In this document: positions 14,976-22,432 of the stretch, piece after piece | How positions within the stretch are numbered: the first letter of the stretch is position 1 | How the letters are laid out: the number at the start of each line of letters is the position of its first letter | DNA from: a virus | DNA length: 34,671 nucleotides | IMG/VR virus record: IMGVR_UViG_3300031578_000184 | Span: 1-34,671 of that record | Strand: one strand, 5' to 3' | Position numbers and translations under genes: made by a program | Notes under the pieces: generated by a model | The model's database searches: none | What the model was told of the DNA's origin: nothing | Seen by the model: only the letters and a program-made list of their open reading frames with translations

Positions 14976-16184
14976 ATGACTAACTTACAAAAAACAATAA
15001 TCGGGAATTTAATTTTAAGTGATGAAACCCAAAAAGAATTTTTAGGAATTTTAGATATAGAATTTTTTGATGGAGATTGTAAATCAATAATTGAAGTTTT
15101 TAAAAATGCAAAAGGCTCTGTTGTAACTACAGCTAATTTTGAAAATCAAGAGCTAAGAACTTTTTTAGTTACGTGCATGTCAACAATTAGTTTATCACAA
15201 CCTTTTGGTGAATTATTAGCATTACTCAAAGATGAGTATATAGCTAAGGAGTTCAAAAAGCTAGTAAATTTGAAAGATATAGGGGAAGCTAAGGCTAGGA
15301 TACTAGAGATAGAAGAAAAGGGCAAAATATTGGATTTAACGAAGCCAAAAAGCTTATCTGAAGTTTTATCAATGGGAATAACAGAATCAATAAACAATCC
15401 GTTTGATTTAGAAACAGTACCAAAGACTGGATTTAAAGACTTTGATTATGATTTAGGGAAAAGTGCTTTTGGGGGTTTCCTACCAGGGCAACTCGTAACT
15501 GTAGGAGCTTACAGCGGAGGGGGGAAATCTACATTTCTAATTAGTCTTTTAAAAAATATAGCCTTTGAGCATGAAACTTTGATGTTTAGCTTAGAAATGG
15601 ATAATATAACTTTATCAGCTAGAATTTTAGCCAGTTTATCAGGTGTTAATTTTAAACTTTGTTTAAATCTTGGAAATGACAAAGTCCAGCAGTTAATCCA
15701 GAAATTACATTTAGGGGAACAATTAAATCAGGGTATTTTAGATAGTGAAAAAATGAAAGTTAAAATGATAGACAACGAATTGGATTTGGGATCAATTAAA
15801 GCTACAATTAGAAAGCAAGCTAAAGAGTCTAAACTTAGATTTGTATTTATCGATTATTTACAACTTATCAGGCCAGAAAATTCTAATAAAATGAGACATC
15901 TTGAAGTAGCCGAAATTACCCGAGAATTAAAACTGTTAGCTAAAGAGCTAAAAATAACAATTATACAATTAGCACAGCTTAGCAGGGCAACTCTAACTAA
16001 AGACGAACCCCAACTAAATGACCTAAGAGAATCAGGAAGTATTGAAGCCGATAGTGATACAGTGCTTTTAATCTACCAAGACAAAAGCCAGAATAGATGG
16101 GTAAAAATAGCTAAAGATAGAACTTTTGGAAAATACCACAAAGCAAAATTAAATTATAATAACGAAACACAGTCTTATGTTTAA
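14976..16184 (+). CDS. dnaB: Replicative DNA helicase, DnaB family
   Basis: 402 residues. The N-terminal domain (about 1-110) is shorter than in bacterial DnaB. The RecA-like ATPase carries Walker A GAYSGGGKST (177-186), the motif FSLEM, Walker B LRFVFIDYLQLI, then IIQLAQLSR and LNDLRESGSIEADSD: a full set of DnaB motifs. It unwinds DNA at the phage fork as a hexamer. It follows the initiator gene at 2 bp, the common pairing of loader and helicase, and overlaps a small basic gene at 16177. Confidence 0.92.
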   Translation: MTNLQKTIIGNLILSDETQKEFLGILDIEFFDGDCKSIIEVFKNAKGSVVTTANFENQELRTFLVTCMSTISLSQPFGELLALLKDEYIAKEFKKLVNLKDIGEAKARILEIEEKGKILDLTKPKSLSEVLSMGITESINNPFDLETVPKTGFKDFDYDLGKSAFGGFLPGQLVTVGAYSGGGKSTFLISLLKNIAFEHETLMFSLEMDNITLSARILASLSGVNFKLCLNLGNDKVQQLIQKLHLGEQLNQGILDSEKMKVKMIDNELDLGSIKATIRKQAKESKLRFVFIDYLQLIRPENSNKMRHLEVAEITRELKLLAKELKITIIQLAQLSRATLTKDEPQLNDLRESGSIEADSDTVLLIYQDKSQNRWVKIAKDRTFGKYHKAKLNYNNETQSYV

Positions 16185-16299
16185 ATCTAAAATAATCAGA
16201 ATTAAAAGAATTTGGCCAAAAATTCAGAACTTACCTTTTAGCTGGAGGTTACAAGTAATTTTTAAAATAATCACAGATAAATCAAAAATTATAAATTAA
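16177..16299 (+). CDS. Small basic protein (40 aa)
   Basis: ATG at 16177 inside the last codons of the helicase gene, TAA at 16297-16299, one base before the next ATG. Strongly basic (FKSKIIRIKRIWPKIQNL) with tryptophans, so it may bind nucleic acid or membrane. It fills the gap exactly. Function unknown. Confidence 0.5.
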   Translation: MFKSKIIRIKRIWPKIQNLPFSWRLQVIFKIITDKSKIIN

Positions 16300-16300
16300 T

Positions 16301-16744
16301 ATGGAAACAACTTTACCACTAGACAACCGCAAAATAGCCGAATATTACCGCCGTGAGTGTATTAGCCAGGCACATAAGAAAATAGCTGAATTTATAAAAG
16401 CTGAAGGCCACCAGATACAAAATGAATTAATATTCCCCCACTATGTAAAAAAGTTTAATCCATTATCAGTTGACTTTATGATTTTAGATTTAAATTGCTT
16501 AGTCGAAATTGATGGGGCTAGTCATGAAAATAGGAAACAAAAAGATCTAGATAAACGGTTACATATTTTAAAAATAGCTAAAGAATACGAACAGACCCCA
16601 AAATATATAAACCAGCCTTTAGATATCCCAGCTGATTTAATTTATGGCCATTTGCAAGGCAAGAAACGAGAGGCAGTAAAAGCTAAGTATTTACAATTCT
16701 TAAAAAATATTTCAGAATCTATTTTGATACAAGCTAAATTATAA
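16301..16744 (+). CDS. VSR/DUF559-like PD-(D/E)XK endonuclease
   Basis: 147 residues. VDFMILDLNCLVEIDGASH (57-75) supplies D58 and E69-I-D71, then H75 followed by a basic helix (KQKDLDKRL): the layout of VSR-like and DUF559 nucleases, in which E-x-D replaces the usual E-x-K. It would nick or cut DNA; position beside helicase and RusA suggests recombination or repair. Host-DNA breakdown or a homing role is possible. Specificity is not readable. Confidence 0.65.
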   Translation: METTLPLDNRKIAEYYRRECISQAHKKIAEFIKAEGHQIQNELIFPHYVKKFNPLSVDFMILDLNCLVEIDGASHENRKQKDLDKRLHILKIAKEYEQTPKYINQPLDIPADLIYGHLQGKKREAVKAKYLQFLKNISESILIQAKL

Positions 16745-16749
16745 ATACA

Positions 16750-16917
16750 ATGTTCAATAAATTAATCAATAAAGTCAAAAATGTTTTCAGAAAAAATAAA
16801 GAACCAGAGTTTTTTAAATATCTGGGGAAATTCAAAGAAGACAAGGAATTAAAAGAATTTGATAAACAGCTAAAACAAGATAGAAAAAAATTTAACTTAG
16901 ATAGAAAAATTGATTAA
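16750..16917 (+). CDS. Small charged helical protein (55 aa)
   Basis: ATG 16750, TAA 16915-16917. Basic, helix-forming, K/F/D-rich (LKEFDKQLKQDRKKFNLD), with no hydrophobic segment. It ends 1 bp before the next small frame. Function unknown. Confidence 0.5.
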   Translation: MFNKLINKVKNVFRKNKEPEFFKYLGKFKEDKELKEFDKQLKQDRKKFNLDRKID

Positions 16918-16918
16918 T

Positions 16919-17068
16919 ATGTTTAAACGTAATAAACAAGGTAAACTAGTAAAAGACCACTTTAGCCAAGTAAAGTGTTTTATTAAAAATTTATTTAAAA
17001 AAGATGTAAATAAAATTACAGAATTTTTATTAAAATCAGGAAATAAATATGGGAATAATAACAATTAA
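16919..17068 (+). CDS. Small basic protein (49 aa)
   Basis: ATG at 16919, TAA at 17066-17068; the last 20 bases overlap the start of the RusA gene in another frame. It begins MFKRNKQGKLVKDHF and shares the basic, F-rich style of the previous small gene. The overlap could couple translation of RusA. Function unknown. Confidence 0.4.
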   Translation: MFKRNKQGKLVKDHFSQVKCFIKNLFKKDVNKITEFLLKSGNKYGNNNN

Positions 17069-17468
17069 AACCCCACTTTTTGTAGAGTTGCCACGAAAAA
17101 CTAAAAAACCTAAAAAAGTCTGGCTAAATATGAATACTTACAGAAATTTACATAGATTTACTGAATCCGAATGTAAAAAAGAGTTTTTTAATATTATTCA
17201 AGATAAATTACCTAAAACAAAATTTGAAACAATCGAGGTTGCTTTTCAGATTTATAAATGTGCAACTAAAGCAGGGGAAATAAAGAAGCTAGATAAATCA
17301 AACGTGTATGCCGTGTTAAGTAAATATTTTTTTGACTCTTTGGTAGAAAATGGTAATTTATCTGATGATAACGACCAGATTATAAAGACAGAAACTATAC
17401 TACCAACCAAATATTTATTGTATGGATCAACCGAATATGCAGAGTTTACAATAATTGACCAAAGTTAG
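17049..17468 (+). CDS. rusA: RusA-family Holliday junction resolvase
   Basis: 139 residues, usual length for RusA. The conserved C-terminal part is present: KLDKSNV (D82), FFDSLVENGNLSDD (D96, D106, D107) and DQIIKTETI. These aspartates bind metal and cleave four-way junctions. Phages use RusA to resolve recombination intermediates before packaging. It sits downstream of helicase and nuclease genes in one operon. Confidence 0.85.
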   Translation: MGIITIKTPLFVELPRKTKKPKKVWLNMNTYRNLHRFTESECKKEFFNIIQDKLPKTKFETIEVAFQIYKCATKAGEIKKLDKSNVYAVLSKYFFDSLVENGNLSDDNDQIIKTETILPTKYLLYGSTEYAEFTIIDQS

Positions 17469-17499
17469 AAAATAGTTTAAGGTTTAAACAGTTATCTGT

Positions 17500-17537
17500 A
17501 CTCAAGACAGATATTATAGAGTGTATTTGTCTTGAGT
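17500..17537 (+). terminator. Perfect 10-bp inverted repeat after rusA
   Basis: ACTCAAGACA (17500-17509) and TGTCTTGAGT (17528-17537) with an 18-base loop. The stem is followed by TTTAGG rather than a full U-run, so it is a weak terminator, an mRNA 3'-end stabiliser or an operator. Confidence 0.55.
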
Positions 17538-17552
17538 TTAGGTAATTAATTT

Positions 17553-17750
17553 ATGATTAAGCTTAGAAAAATTAATCAGAACAGTTGGAAATATAAAGGT
17601 ATTTTTATATATTATCGCAAAGAAAAAAGTTCTATTTTTGTTTATTATATTTATAAAAACAACGAGCAAATCCTTTTAAATAAGCCATTAAAGACCAAAA
17701 ACTATTGGGAAATGTTAGACATAGTTAGTAGTTTAGCAACTATTACTTGA
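17553..17750 (+). CDS. Hypothetical protein (65 aa)
   Basis: Basic and aromatic (WKYKGIFIYYRKEKSSIFVY), mostly strand, then a short helix. Its TGA stop overlaps the -35 box TTGACA of the next promoter, an economical arrangement repeated at 21433. Not recognised. Confidence 0.6.
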   Translation: MIKLRKINQNSWKYKGIFIYYRKEKSSIFVYYIYKNNEQILLNKPLKTKNYWEMLDIVSSLATIT

Positions 17751-17775
17751 CAAAATGTATTTTATTTATTACACT
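17747..17775 (+). promoter_or_regulatory. Promoter with long leader
   Basis: TTGACA (17747-17752), 17-bp spacer, TACACT (17770-17775), the same boxes as the 3559-3587 promoter. The leader to the ATG at 17912 is about 130 nt, unlike the near-leaderless promoters. Confidence 0.75.
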
Positions 17776-17836
17776 TCTAATAACGGAACAGAAACGATTT
17801 AGTTTTTGAACCAAGTAACTATAAAACCCGAAACTC

Positions 17837-17865
17837 TATAAGCATAACATTCTTAGCTTATAAGC
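17837..17865 (+). promoter_or_regulatory. Inverted repeat in the leader
   Basis: TATAAGC (17837-17843) pairs with GCTTATA (17856-17862); the right arm is itself the perfect palindrome GCTTATAAGC (17856-17865). It could be a leader hairpin or an operator for the 17912 gene group. Confidence 0.4.
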
Positions 17866-17911
17866 CACCAACAGTTTTAAAAATTACAACCCAAACATTA
17901 TACTCTATCAT

Positions 17912-18286
17912 ATGTTTACAACCCAATTACTAAAAGCTGAAAAGAATTTAACAATTCTAGCTTTATCACAAAAAACACAGGAACAGTTAATGGTCGATTT
18001 AGTATCTGATGACAGTTTACTATTTGACTTTTTAAAAGAAAATACAGCACAACAAATTGTTGACAGTGTACACGCTACAATCGATAATGTATATCAAGCT
18101 AATGACTTTTTAATGTTATTATCTGACCCAGTTGGAAGCTCAATTTTATCATTATTAGAAGATGACAATTTTATTGATGATAATAATGAGGACGGGTTCC
18201 AATCAGAGTTTTATTCTGATTTAGAAGTTATTACTGAAAAATTAAAAAAAGTATATATTTTAACAATCGATAAACAATATGCCTAA
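17912..18286 (+). CDS. Acidic hypothetical protein (124 aa)
   Basis: Very acidic (DDNFIDDNNEDGFQSEFYSD), mostly helical, no membrane segment. First gene after the strong promoter at 17747, so likely abundant early. Strongly acidic small phage proteins often bind and block host proteins by mimicking DNA; here that is speculation. The next small gene overlaps its end by 8 bp. Confidence 0.65.
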   Translation: MFTTQLLKAEKNLTILALSQKTQEQLMVDLVSDDSLLFDFLKENTAQQIVDSVHATIDNVYQANDFLMLLSDPVGSSILSLLEDDNFIDDNNEDGFQSEFYSDLEVITEKLKKVYILTIDKQYA

Positions 18287-18374
18287 AATTAAAATTCCTG
18301 TAGTCGATATTACAGACTACCCAGATATTTCAGAAACTTTAAAAGAAACAATCTTAAAAATAAATTTACAATAA
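18279..18374 (+). CDS. Small hypothetical protein (31 aa)
   Basis: ATG overlaps the end of the acidic gene, TAA at 18372-18374, and the next ATG follows 1 bp later. Product begins MPKIKIPVVDITDYPDISE. Gap-filling position and coding-like composition support it. Function unknown. Confidence 0.45.
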   Translation: MPKIKIPVVDITDYPDISETLKETILKINLQ

Positions 18375-18375
18375 T

Positions 18376-18489
18376 ATGCAAAACTTATTACCAACATTTT
18401 ACGAGTTAGCTTTTTATGCCGTATGCTTAGCAGCTGGAGCAGTTTTAATTAAATTAATGTCCAATGAAACATGGACAGCTAAAAGATAA
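18376..18489 (+). CDS. Small membrane protein (37 aa)
   Basis: ATG 18376, TAA 18487-18489. One hydrophobic segment (LAFYAVCLAAGAVLIKL, about 11-27) with short polar ends. It precedes another small gene by 4 bp. A one-pass phage membrane peptide, role unknown. Confidence 0.5.
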   Translation: MQNLLPTFYELAFYAVCLAAGAVLIKLMSNETWTAKR

Positions 18490-18493
18490 TATT

Positions 18494-18652
18494 ATGGCTA
18501 AATTTACATCAAAAGAAACAATGTGGATACAACTAAAAATGATATTGTCTCATATAGCTTATCTTGACACTATTAACGAGAATAATTTAAACCCTAATGA
18601 TATTTATAGCTTGCAATCTACAATAATGCAAATGTTAAAAGATTTAAAATAA
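18494..18652 (+). CDS. Small helical protein (52 aa)
   Basis: The start is set at the ATG at 18494 (MAKFTSKETMW), four bases after the previous stop; the longer frame from 18464 would run inside the membrane peptide gene. Helical, with NPNDIYSLQSTIMQML near the end. Function unknown. Confidence 0.55.
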   Translation: MAKFTSKETMWIQLKMILSHIAYLDTINENNLNPNDIYSLQSTIMQMLKDLK

Positions 18653-18660
18653 TTATCTAC

Positions 18661-18690
18661 CTTAGCACTTTATCAAACTAAAGTGTTAAG
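18661..18690 (+). promoter_or_regulatory. 12-bp hairpin between genes
   Basis: CTTAGCACTTTA (18661-18672) and TAAAGTGTTAAG (18679-18690) pair over 12 positions with one G-U, loop TCAAAC. There is no U-run. Its core ACTTTA-NNNAAC-TAAAGT recurs at 24995 and 26574. Probably an mRNA processing, stability or protein-binding site. Confidence 0.6.
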
Positions 18691-18719
18691 ATTAGCTAAT
18701 TAACCGCTAAACATTTTTT

Positions 18720-19295
18720 ATGGCTATTTCCCCACTTTCCTCTTTTTATAGAGAACCAACCCAACCCAGTCAATTTGTAAAATTTGATTTTGATAAATTA
18801 ACAAGAATCCGAATACTTGACGAAGGAGTAGCAGGATTTGAAGCTTGGACACAAGCAGAAAACAAACCTATTCGATTACCGATGAACGACTTAGGTAAAA
18901 TGGAAGGTCAGTTTCCTGTACCAGTTAAAAAGAAAACAAAAACAGATCCGGTGACTAAAATAGTAACTGAAACTAACGAAGACAAAATCAGTATATTTTG
19001 GGCTTTTACAGTATGGAATTATGATTTAGAACAAATCCAAGTTTGGTCATTTACTCAAGCTGGAATCAGAAAAGCAATTGCAAACTATCGACAAGACCCT
19101 GATTATTCTGATATTCTAGCTTATGATTTTAAAGTTACTAAGAAAAAAACAGGTGAAAAAAATACTGATGTTGAATATTCAATTTTAGCTGGCAAAGAAT
19201 CAGAACTACCAGAAGCAGTTACAGAAGCAATGTTTGATATTGATGTTGATTTAAACAGGTTATTTACTGGTGAATATCCAATTAAATATAATTAA
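18720..19295 (+). CDS. ssDNA-binding-like protein
   Basis: 191 residues. The core KFDFDKLTRIRILDEGVAGF, W43 and later WAFTVWNYDLEQIQVWSFTQ resemble phage single-strand DNA-binding proteins of the gp32/gp2.5-like OB-fold type, in which similar strands and a tryptophan set appear. The C-terminus is acidic (FDIDVDLNRLFTGE), as typical for such proteins. It precedes the recombination exonuclease by 1 bp, a normal partner. The assignment is by pattern only. Confidence 0.55.
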   Translation: MAISPLSSFYREPTQPSQFVKFDFDKLTRIRILDEGVAGFEAWTQAENKPIRLPMNDLGKMEGQFPVPVKKKTKTDPVTKIVTETNEDKISIFWAFTVWNYDLEQIQVWSFTQAGIRKAIANYRQDPDYSDILAYDFKVTKKKTGEKNTDVEYSILAGKESELPEAVTEAMFDIDVDLNRLFTGEYPIKYN

Positions 19296-19296
19296 T

Positions 19297-20175
19297 ATGC
19301 CAATCTCCCCTTTCCAAATTATGGACACCCCTACTCAAGTAGTAGGGGAAATAAATTTAAAAGACTTTTCAGATTATAAATTCAATTGCCATTATTTAGG
19401 CGAATTAATTGGTAGCTTTATTAAAGATTTACAAAAGCCAGCTTTAACAGAAAAGCAAGAGGAAACCTATTTAAAATTAAAATCTAAAGATAAATTAACA
19501 GATTTACAAAATATTACTTTAGCAGAGTTTGAAGCAAAAATTAAAGAAAAAGAAACCCCTAGCTTTGAATTAATACAAGGTAGTAAATCAGTATTACATA
19601 AAGTTTGGAATAAAGAAGTTTTAGGAATTAAAGAGGTTTTAAAATCAAAAGCAGTTAGGCGGGGTAAAAGTCAAGAAAACGAAAGTATTGAATTAGTAAA
19701 CAATGTTTTTAAATTAAATTTATCTAAAAATACTCAAAGACTTGAAAATGATTATTTTACTGGTGAACCTGATTTAATTACAGATAAATCAATAATTGAT
19801 ATTAAAACTTGCGAATCTTGGGAAACTTTTTATTCAAAAACCGAAAAGAAAGCAAATGACGACCATTTTTATCAAGTATGGGCTTATATGCTATTAACTG
19901 GTAAAAAACAAGGATTTATAGCTTATACATTGCCTAGCTACGATGAAAGTTTTATTATATATGCTCAATCTTCTACAATTGATATAGAAGAAGAGAATCA
20001 AATATTTTTAAATTTAAATTTTGACAGAATCCCACAGAATAAAAGAATCAAAGTCTTTAAAATTCAAAACCAGGATATTGATTTAGAAGTTGTTTATCAA
20101 TATTTAGATAAATGCCGAGAATACCTAAATAATCTAAATATACAGTTTGAAAACCAACAACCTTTAAATTACTAA
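19297..20175 (+). CDS. RecB/Cas4-like PD-(D/E)XK exonuclease
   Basis: 292 residues from Met at 19297; a start at 19270 would overlap the previous gene. Nuclease motifs are clear: FTGEPDLI (D159), SIIDIKT (D168-I-K170) and FYQVWAYM, i.e. the QxxxY motif of YqaJ/RecB/Cas4-type enzymes (Q193, Y197). It should resect DNA ends for single-strand annealing. Its neighbour is a ssDNA-binding-like protein; no annealing protein of RecT/Erf type was recognised. Confidence 0.75.
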   Translation: MPISPFQIMDTPTQVVGEINLKDFSDYKFNCHYLGELIGSFIKDLQKPALTEKQEETYLKLKSKDKLTDLQNITLAEFEAKIKEKETPSFELIQGSKSVLHKVWNKEVLGIKEVLKSKAVRRGKSQENESIELVNNVFKLNLSKNTQRLENDYFTGEPDLITDKSIIDIKTCESWETFYSKTEKKANDDHFYQVWAYMLLTGKKQGFIAYTLPSYDESFIIYAQSSTIDIEEENQIFLNLNFDRIPQNKRIKVFKIQNQDIDLEVVYQYLDKCREYLNNLNIQFENQQPLNY

Positions 20176-20186
20176 TAAACAATAAA

Positions 20187-20214
20187 TTGACAAAGTGTAA
20201 TTAATAAATAACAT
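20187..20214 (+). promoter_or_regulatory. Promoter for the 20222 gene
   Basis: TTGACA (20187-20192), 16-bp spacer, TAACAT (20209-20214); CATAAT at 20212-20217 is an alternative -10. The ATG lies only 7 bp beyond, predicting an essentially leaderless mRNA. Confidence 0.6.
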
Positions 20215-20221
20215 AATAAAT

Positions 20222-20500
20222 ATGACTGAAATTATAAACGAAAAATACATCACTTTCCGAGACTTAGAAAAGTCTTTTAATAGTAATAGAAAACTAGCAG
20301 GTTTAATCACTGCAAATTTAACCCCCATTACTTTGGAAAACGTAAAAGGTGGGAATGGTCGAATATTACAAGTTTATTTAGTTGACAAGGTACACGATGA
20401 AATAGTCAAACATTACCATAACAAAGCTTTAGAGAGGAATTCTAAGCTATTAGAAAAAACAATGGCTAGGTTTTTAAAAGCTAAAAAATTTAATATATAA
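20222..20500 (+). CDS. Small possible DNA-binding protein (92 aa)
   Basis: The N-terminal ITFRDLEKSFNSNRKLAGLI and the strand pair around GNGRILQVYLV could make a small winged helix, followed by a basic helix (ERNSKLLEKTMARFLKAKKF). It has its own near-leaderless promoter, which suits a regulator. No firm family match. Confidence 0.5.
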   Translation: MTEIINEKYITFRDLEKSFNSNRKLAGLITANLTPITLENVKGGNGRILQVYLVDKVHDEIVKHYHNKALERNSKLLEKTMARFLKAKKFNI

Positions 20501-20505
20501 ATATT

Positions 20506-21198
20506 ATGCAAAAAACAAATTACGCTGTACAAATAAATAGCAAAGAAGAGTTTGATACATTGATGGAGTATTATGACAAGGTTGGTTGGATAAATAGATT
20601 CGGTGGGGTTGCAACACATGATCAGAAAATAAGTTGGTTAGTAAATTATAGCTTTAAATGCTATGTAGAGCTGCAAAATTACTTTTCTATCTATAATTAT
20701 CAACCAGCTGTAAAAATCGTCACCCTATCCCAAGCCAAAGAAAAAATAAGGCACATGAAAGCGTACAAGGAGTGGAGTAAGAAGCAAAGTCTAAAAGAGA
20801 GGATAAACTCTTTTAGTAATGTAGCTAATCAAACACCCTCTAAAGTAATAAATATTTTAGCTGAAGAGCAAGCCTTTAATCAAGAAAGTGATATTGATTA
20901 CAGCAAAATCAAAGCAGGTGATAAAGTTTTAGTTGAGATTGAAGTAAAAAATGTTGATTCTAGGTATAGTTATATTGAACATATAGGAGGCCAGCGATAT
21001 TATTTAGACCTTGTAAATATCAAAAAACACATCCCCGTGAAATCTGCTTTGGAGGTGGCGGAGGAGAGGTTATTAAAAATAGAAAACGACATAGAATACG
21101 TCTCCTCAACTTTTACAATTAGCAGGGATGATTTAGACCTCTACTACCAAGCCCGTAAAAAATTTGAAGAATTAAAAGCTAAAAATCAACATGACTAA
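20506..21198 (+). CDS. Hypothetical protein (230 aa)
   Basis: Three parts: an alpha/beta N-terminus (1-90), a basic helical linker (KEWSKKQSLKERINSF, about 95-115), a small beta domain at about 140-180 (IKAGDKVLVEIEVK, as in SH3/KOW-like barrels), and a C-terminal helix. Possibly a nucleic-acid-linked protein; not recognised. Its end overlaps the next ATG by 8 bp. Confidence 0.6.
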   Translation: MQKTNYAVQINSKEEFDTLMEYYDKVGWINRFGGVATHDQKISWLVNYSFKCYVELQNYFSIYNYQPAVKIVTLSQAKEKIRHMKAYKEWSKKQSLKERINSFSNVANQTPSKVINILAEEQAFNQESDIDYSKIKAGDKVLVEIEVKNVDSRYSYIEHIGGQRYYLDLVNIKKHIPVKSALEVAEERLLKIENDIEYVSSTFTISRDDLDLYYQARKKFEELKAKNQHD

Positions 21199-21433
21199 AC
21201 ACCATAAAACGAACAACGCCCTAACAGCCCAATTTCAAGGCTATACAGTAAAGCAAGCACTAGAAGTATTAAAACTACCTGGAAAGCTCAAATTAGGCAA
21301 TTGTATGGCTTATGGTAACTATATAAGAAGCAAGAAGCTAAAGCTTTGTTATTTAATAGACCAAGATACAAAGAATTGTTATGTAACTAGGGTTTTAGAT
21401 ATTGTTTATTCTAAGCATAAAGTAATAGCTTGA
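21191..21433 (+). CDS. Hypothetical protein (80 aa)
   Basis: Basic small protein with a helix (YTVKQALEVLKLP) and strands. Ends in TGA, which overlaps the -35 TTGACA of the next promoter, as at 17750. Last gene of the recombination block. Not recognised. Confidence 0.6.
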   Translation: MTKHHKTNNALTAQFQGYTVKQALEVLKLPGKLKLGNCMAYGNYIRSKKLKLCYLIDQDTKNCYVTRVLDIVYSKHKVIA

Positions 21434-21459
21434 CAAAATCCGTGTAACATTTTTAGATA
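21430..21459 (+). promoter_or_regulatory. Promoter of the long leader
   Basis: TTGACA (21430-21435), 18-bp spacer, TAGATA (21454-21459). The transcript would run into about 425 nt without a gene before the ATG at 21891. Confidence 0.5.
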
Positions 21460-21890
21460 CATTTAACTTTACCAATTTAAGAGGTTGATAAAGCCAAAAA
21501 GAAAACCCACCTTTTCGGGTGGGGCTTTAAGAAGTTGATAACTCAATCTTTTTAAATTTAATTCTTTTGTCAAGTTTTTTTCTTATTTCTTGATCAACTT
21601 CAATAATAAGAACGGCTTTAACTTACTACCGTTGGATAATGACAACGCTCTAGTGCTAAGATAAATTAGTAGGCCGTGAACATTTACTGCTCTTATTAGC
21701 TAACTAACCAAAAACTAATAACCAGATGACGATCCGATAGGAGGGGTGAACATAAGTAAGTCTCGTCAACTTCGCCAAATGAAAAAGCTCAAGGCTCATT
21801 CTCAGGTATAATTTCACTCCATTCTCTTAAAGTAATATTTAGGGGGATGGGGGGTGAAACAACCTTTTCAAAACTAAAACTATTCTAGGT
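21460..21890 (+). ncRNA. Long structured leader or RNA gene, no CDS
   Basis: No credible protein frame. GC content rises and stems appear. AAAGCC/GGCTTT (21490-21495 with 21523-21528) encloses CCCACC/GGTGGG. AACGG/CCGTT and CGTTG/CAACG near 21611-21647 overlap and exclude each other. TGACGA/TCGTCA (21727-21732 with 21763-21768) encloses AGGAGGGG. A G-rich stretch (GGGGGATGGGGGG) lies at about 21842-21854. Mutually exclusive stems suit a regulatory leader. Whether this is one RNA, several, or partly minus-strand is not clear. Confidence 0.5.
21492..21524 (-). terminator. Terminator, best read on minus strand
   Basis: CCCACC (21506-21511) and GGTGGG (21519-21524) with a 7-base loop. On the minus strand the hairpin is followed by TTTTCTTTTT, a good U-run; on the plus strand it is followed by GCTTTAAG, which is poor. 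It hints at a minus-strand transcript from the right, though no minus gene is evident. Confidence 0.5.
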
Positions 21891-22112
21891 ATGAACGAAA
21901 CAACTCATAATATTATAATTTATACACAGGATTTAAAAATACTAAATAAAATCAAATCTTTTTTTAGAAAAAGACATATGCTAGTTGATGGTGGTTATTT
22001 AGTTGTTTCAAACTATACAGAAATTCAAGTTTTTTTATATGAAAATAATATTAAAGGTCAATTAGAAAATAAAGGCAAAACTTTAAGTTGGTTATTAATA
22101 GACAAAAAGTAA
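21891..22112 (+). CDS. Hypothetical protein (73 aa)
   Basis: Small basic alpha/beta protein (KIKSFFRKRHMLVDGGYLVV). Its last codons (IDKK, stop) are made by the first copy of the TTAATAGACAAAAAGTAAAA motif, which in later copies lies mainly after stop codons. First gene of the small orphan block. Not recognised. Confidence 0.55.
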   Translation: MNETTHNIIIYTQDLKILNKIKSFFRKRHMLVDGGYLVVSNYTEIQVFLYENNIKGQLENKGKTLSWLLIDKK

Positions 22113-22114
22113 AA
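22095..22114 (+). repeat. Recurring 20-bp motif, copy 1
   Basis: TTAATAGACAAAAAGTAAAA. This copy forms the 3' end of the 21891 gene; its second TAA is the stop. Other copies: 22393, 22586, 22877, and a degenerate one at 23141. Confidence 0.85.
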
Positions 22115-22132
22115 AATAATACAAATTAAAAT

Positions 22133-22396
22133 ATGGTATATTTTATTAATCATTACATAAACAACGTTTTTCAGTTTTTTGGGTTTAATTTACGTTGCAG
22201 TAAAGTTGAATATATGTATAACTTTAAAAAAGACATTGCTATTTACGAAATACCAATGGACGCAGATAGATATTTAACTTTAAAAAGGAAAGGGTTTAAA
22301 AGTATAAATGTTTGGGAATTTAAAAAAATATCTAAAAGACAAAAAAAATCTAATCGAAAGCTAACACCAAAAGAATTAGATTATTTATTTGATTAA
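22133..22396 (+). CDS. Hypothetical basic protein (87 aa)
   Basis: Hydrophobic/aromatic start (FINHYINNVFQFFGFNL), an alpha/beta middle, then a basic tail (KKISKRQKKSNRKLTP). Stop TAA belongs to copy 2 of the recurring motif. Not recognised. Confidence 0.55.
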   Translation: MVYFINHYINNVFQFFGFNLRCSKVEYMYNFKKDIAIYEIPMDADRYLTLKRKGFKSINVWEFKKISKRQKKSNRKLTPKELDYLFD

Positions 22397-22412
22397 TAGA
22401 CAAAAAGTAAAA
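22393..22412 (+). repeat. Recurring 20-bp motif, copy 2
   Basis: Identical to copy 1 over 24 bp from its first T. Here TAGACA (22397-22402), 17 bp, and TTATAT (22420-22425) could also act as promoter for the RNA starting near 22433. Confidence 0.85.
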
Positions 22413-22432
22413 AATAGTTTTATATTATATCA

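Noticed and set aside
21527-21622. 32-codon minus-strand frame with a protein-like product in the long leader
   Set aside because: A stop codon stands just before its first codon and there is no ATG, GTG or TTG at a useful place.
21640-21660. DnaA box (TTATCCAAC on the minus strand nearby)
   Set aside because: A single imperfect match in AT-rich DNA with no cluster.
21746-21811. GTG-started 21-residue basic peptide after AGGAGG
   Set aside because: Only one base separates AGGAGG from GTG, too close for normal initiation, and other genes here do not use such sites.
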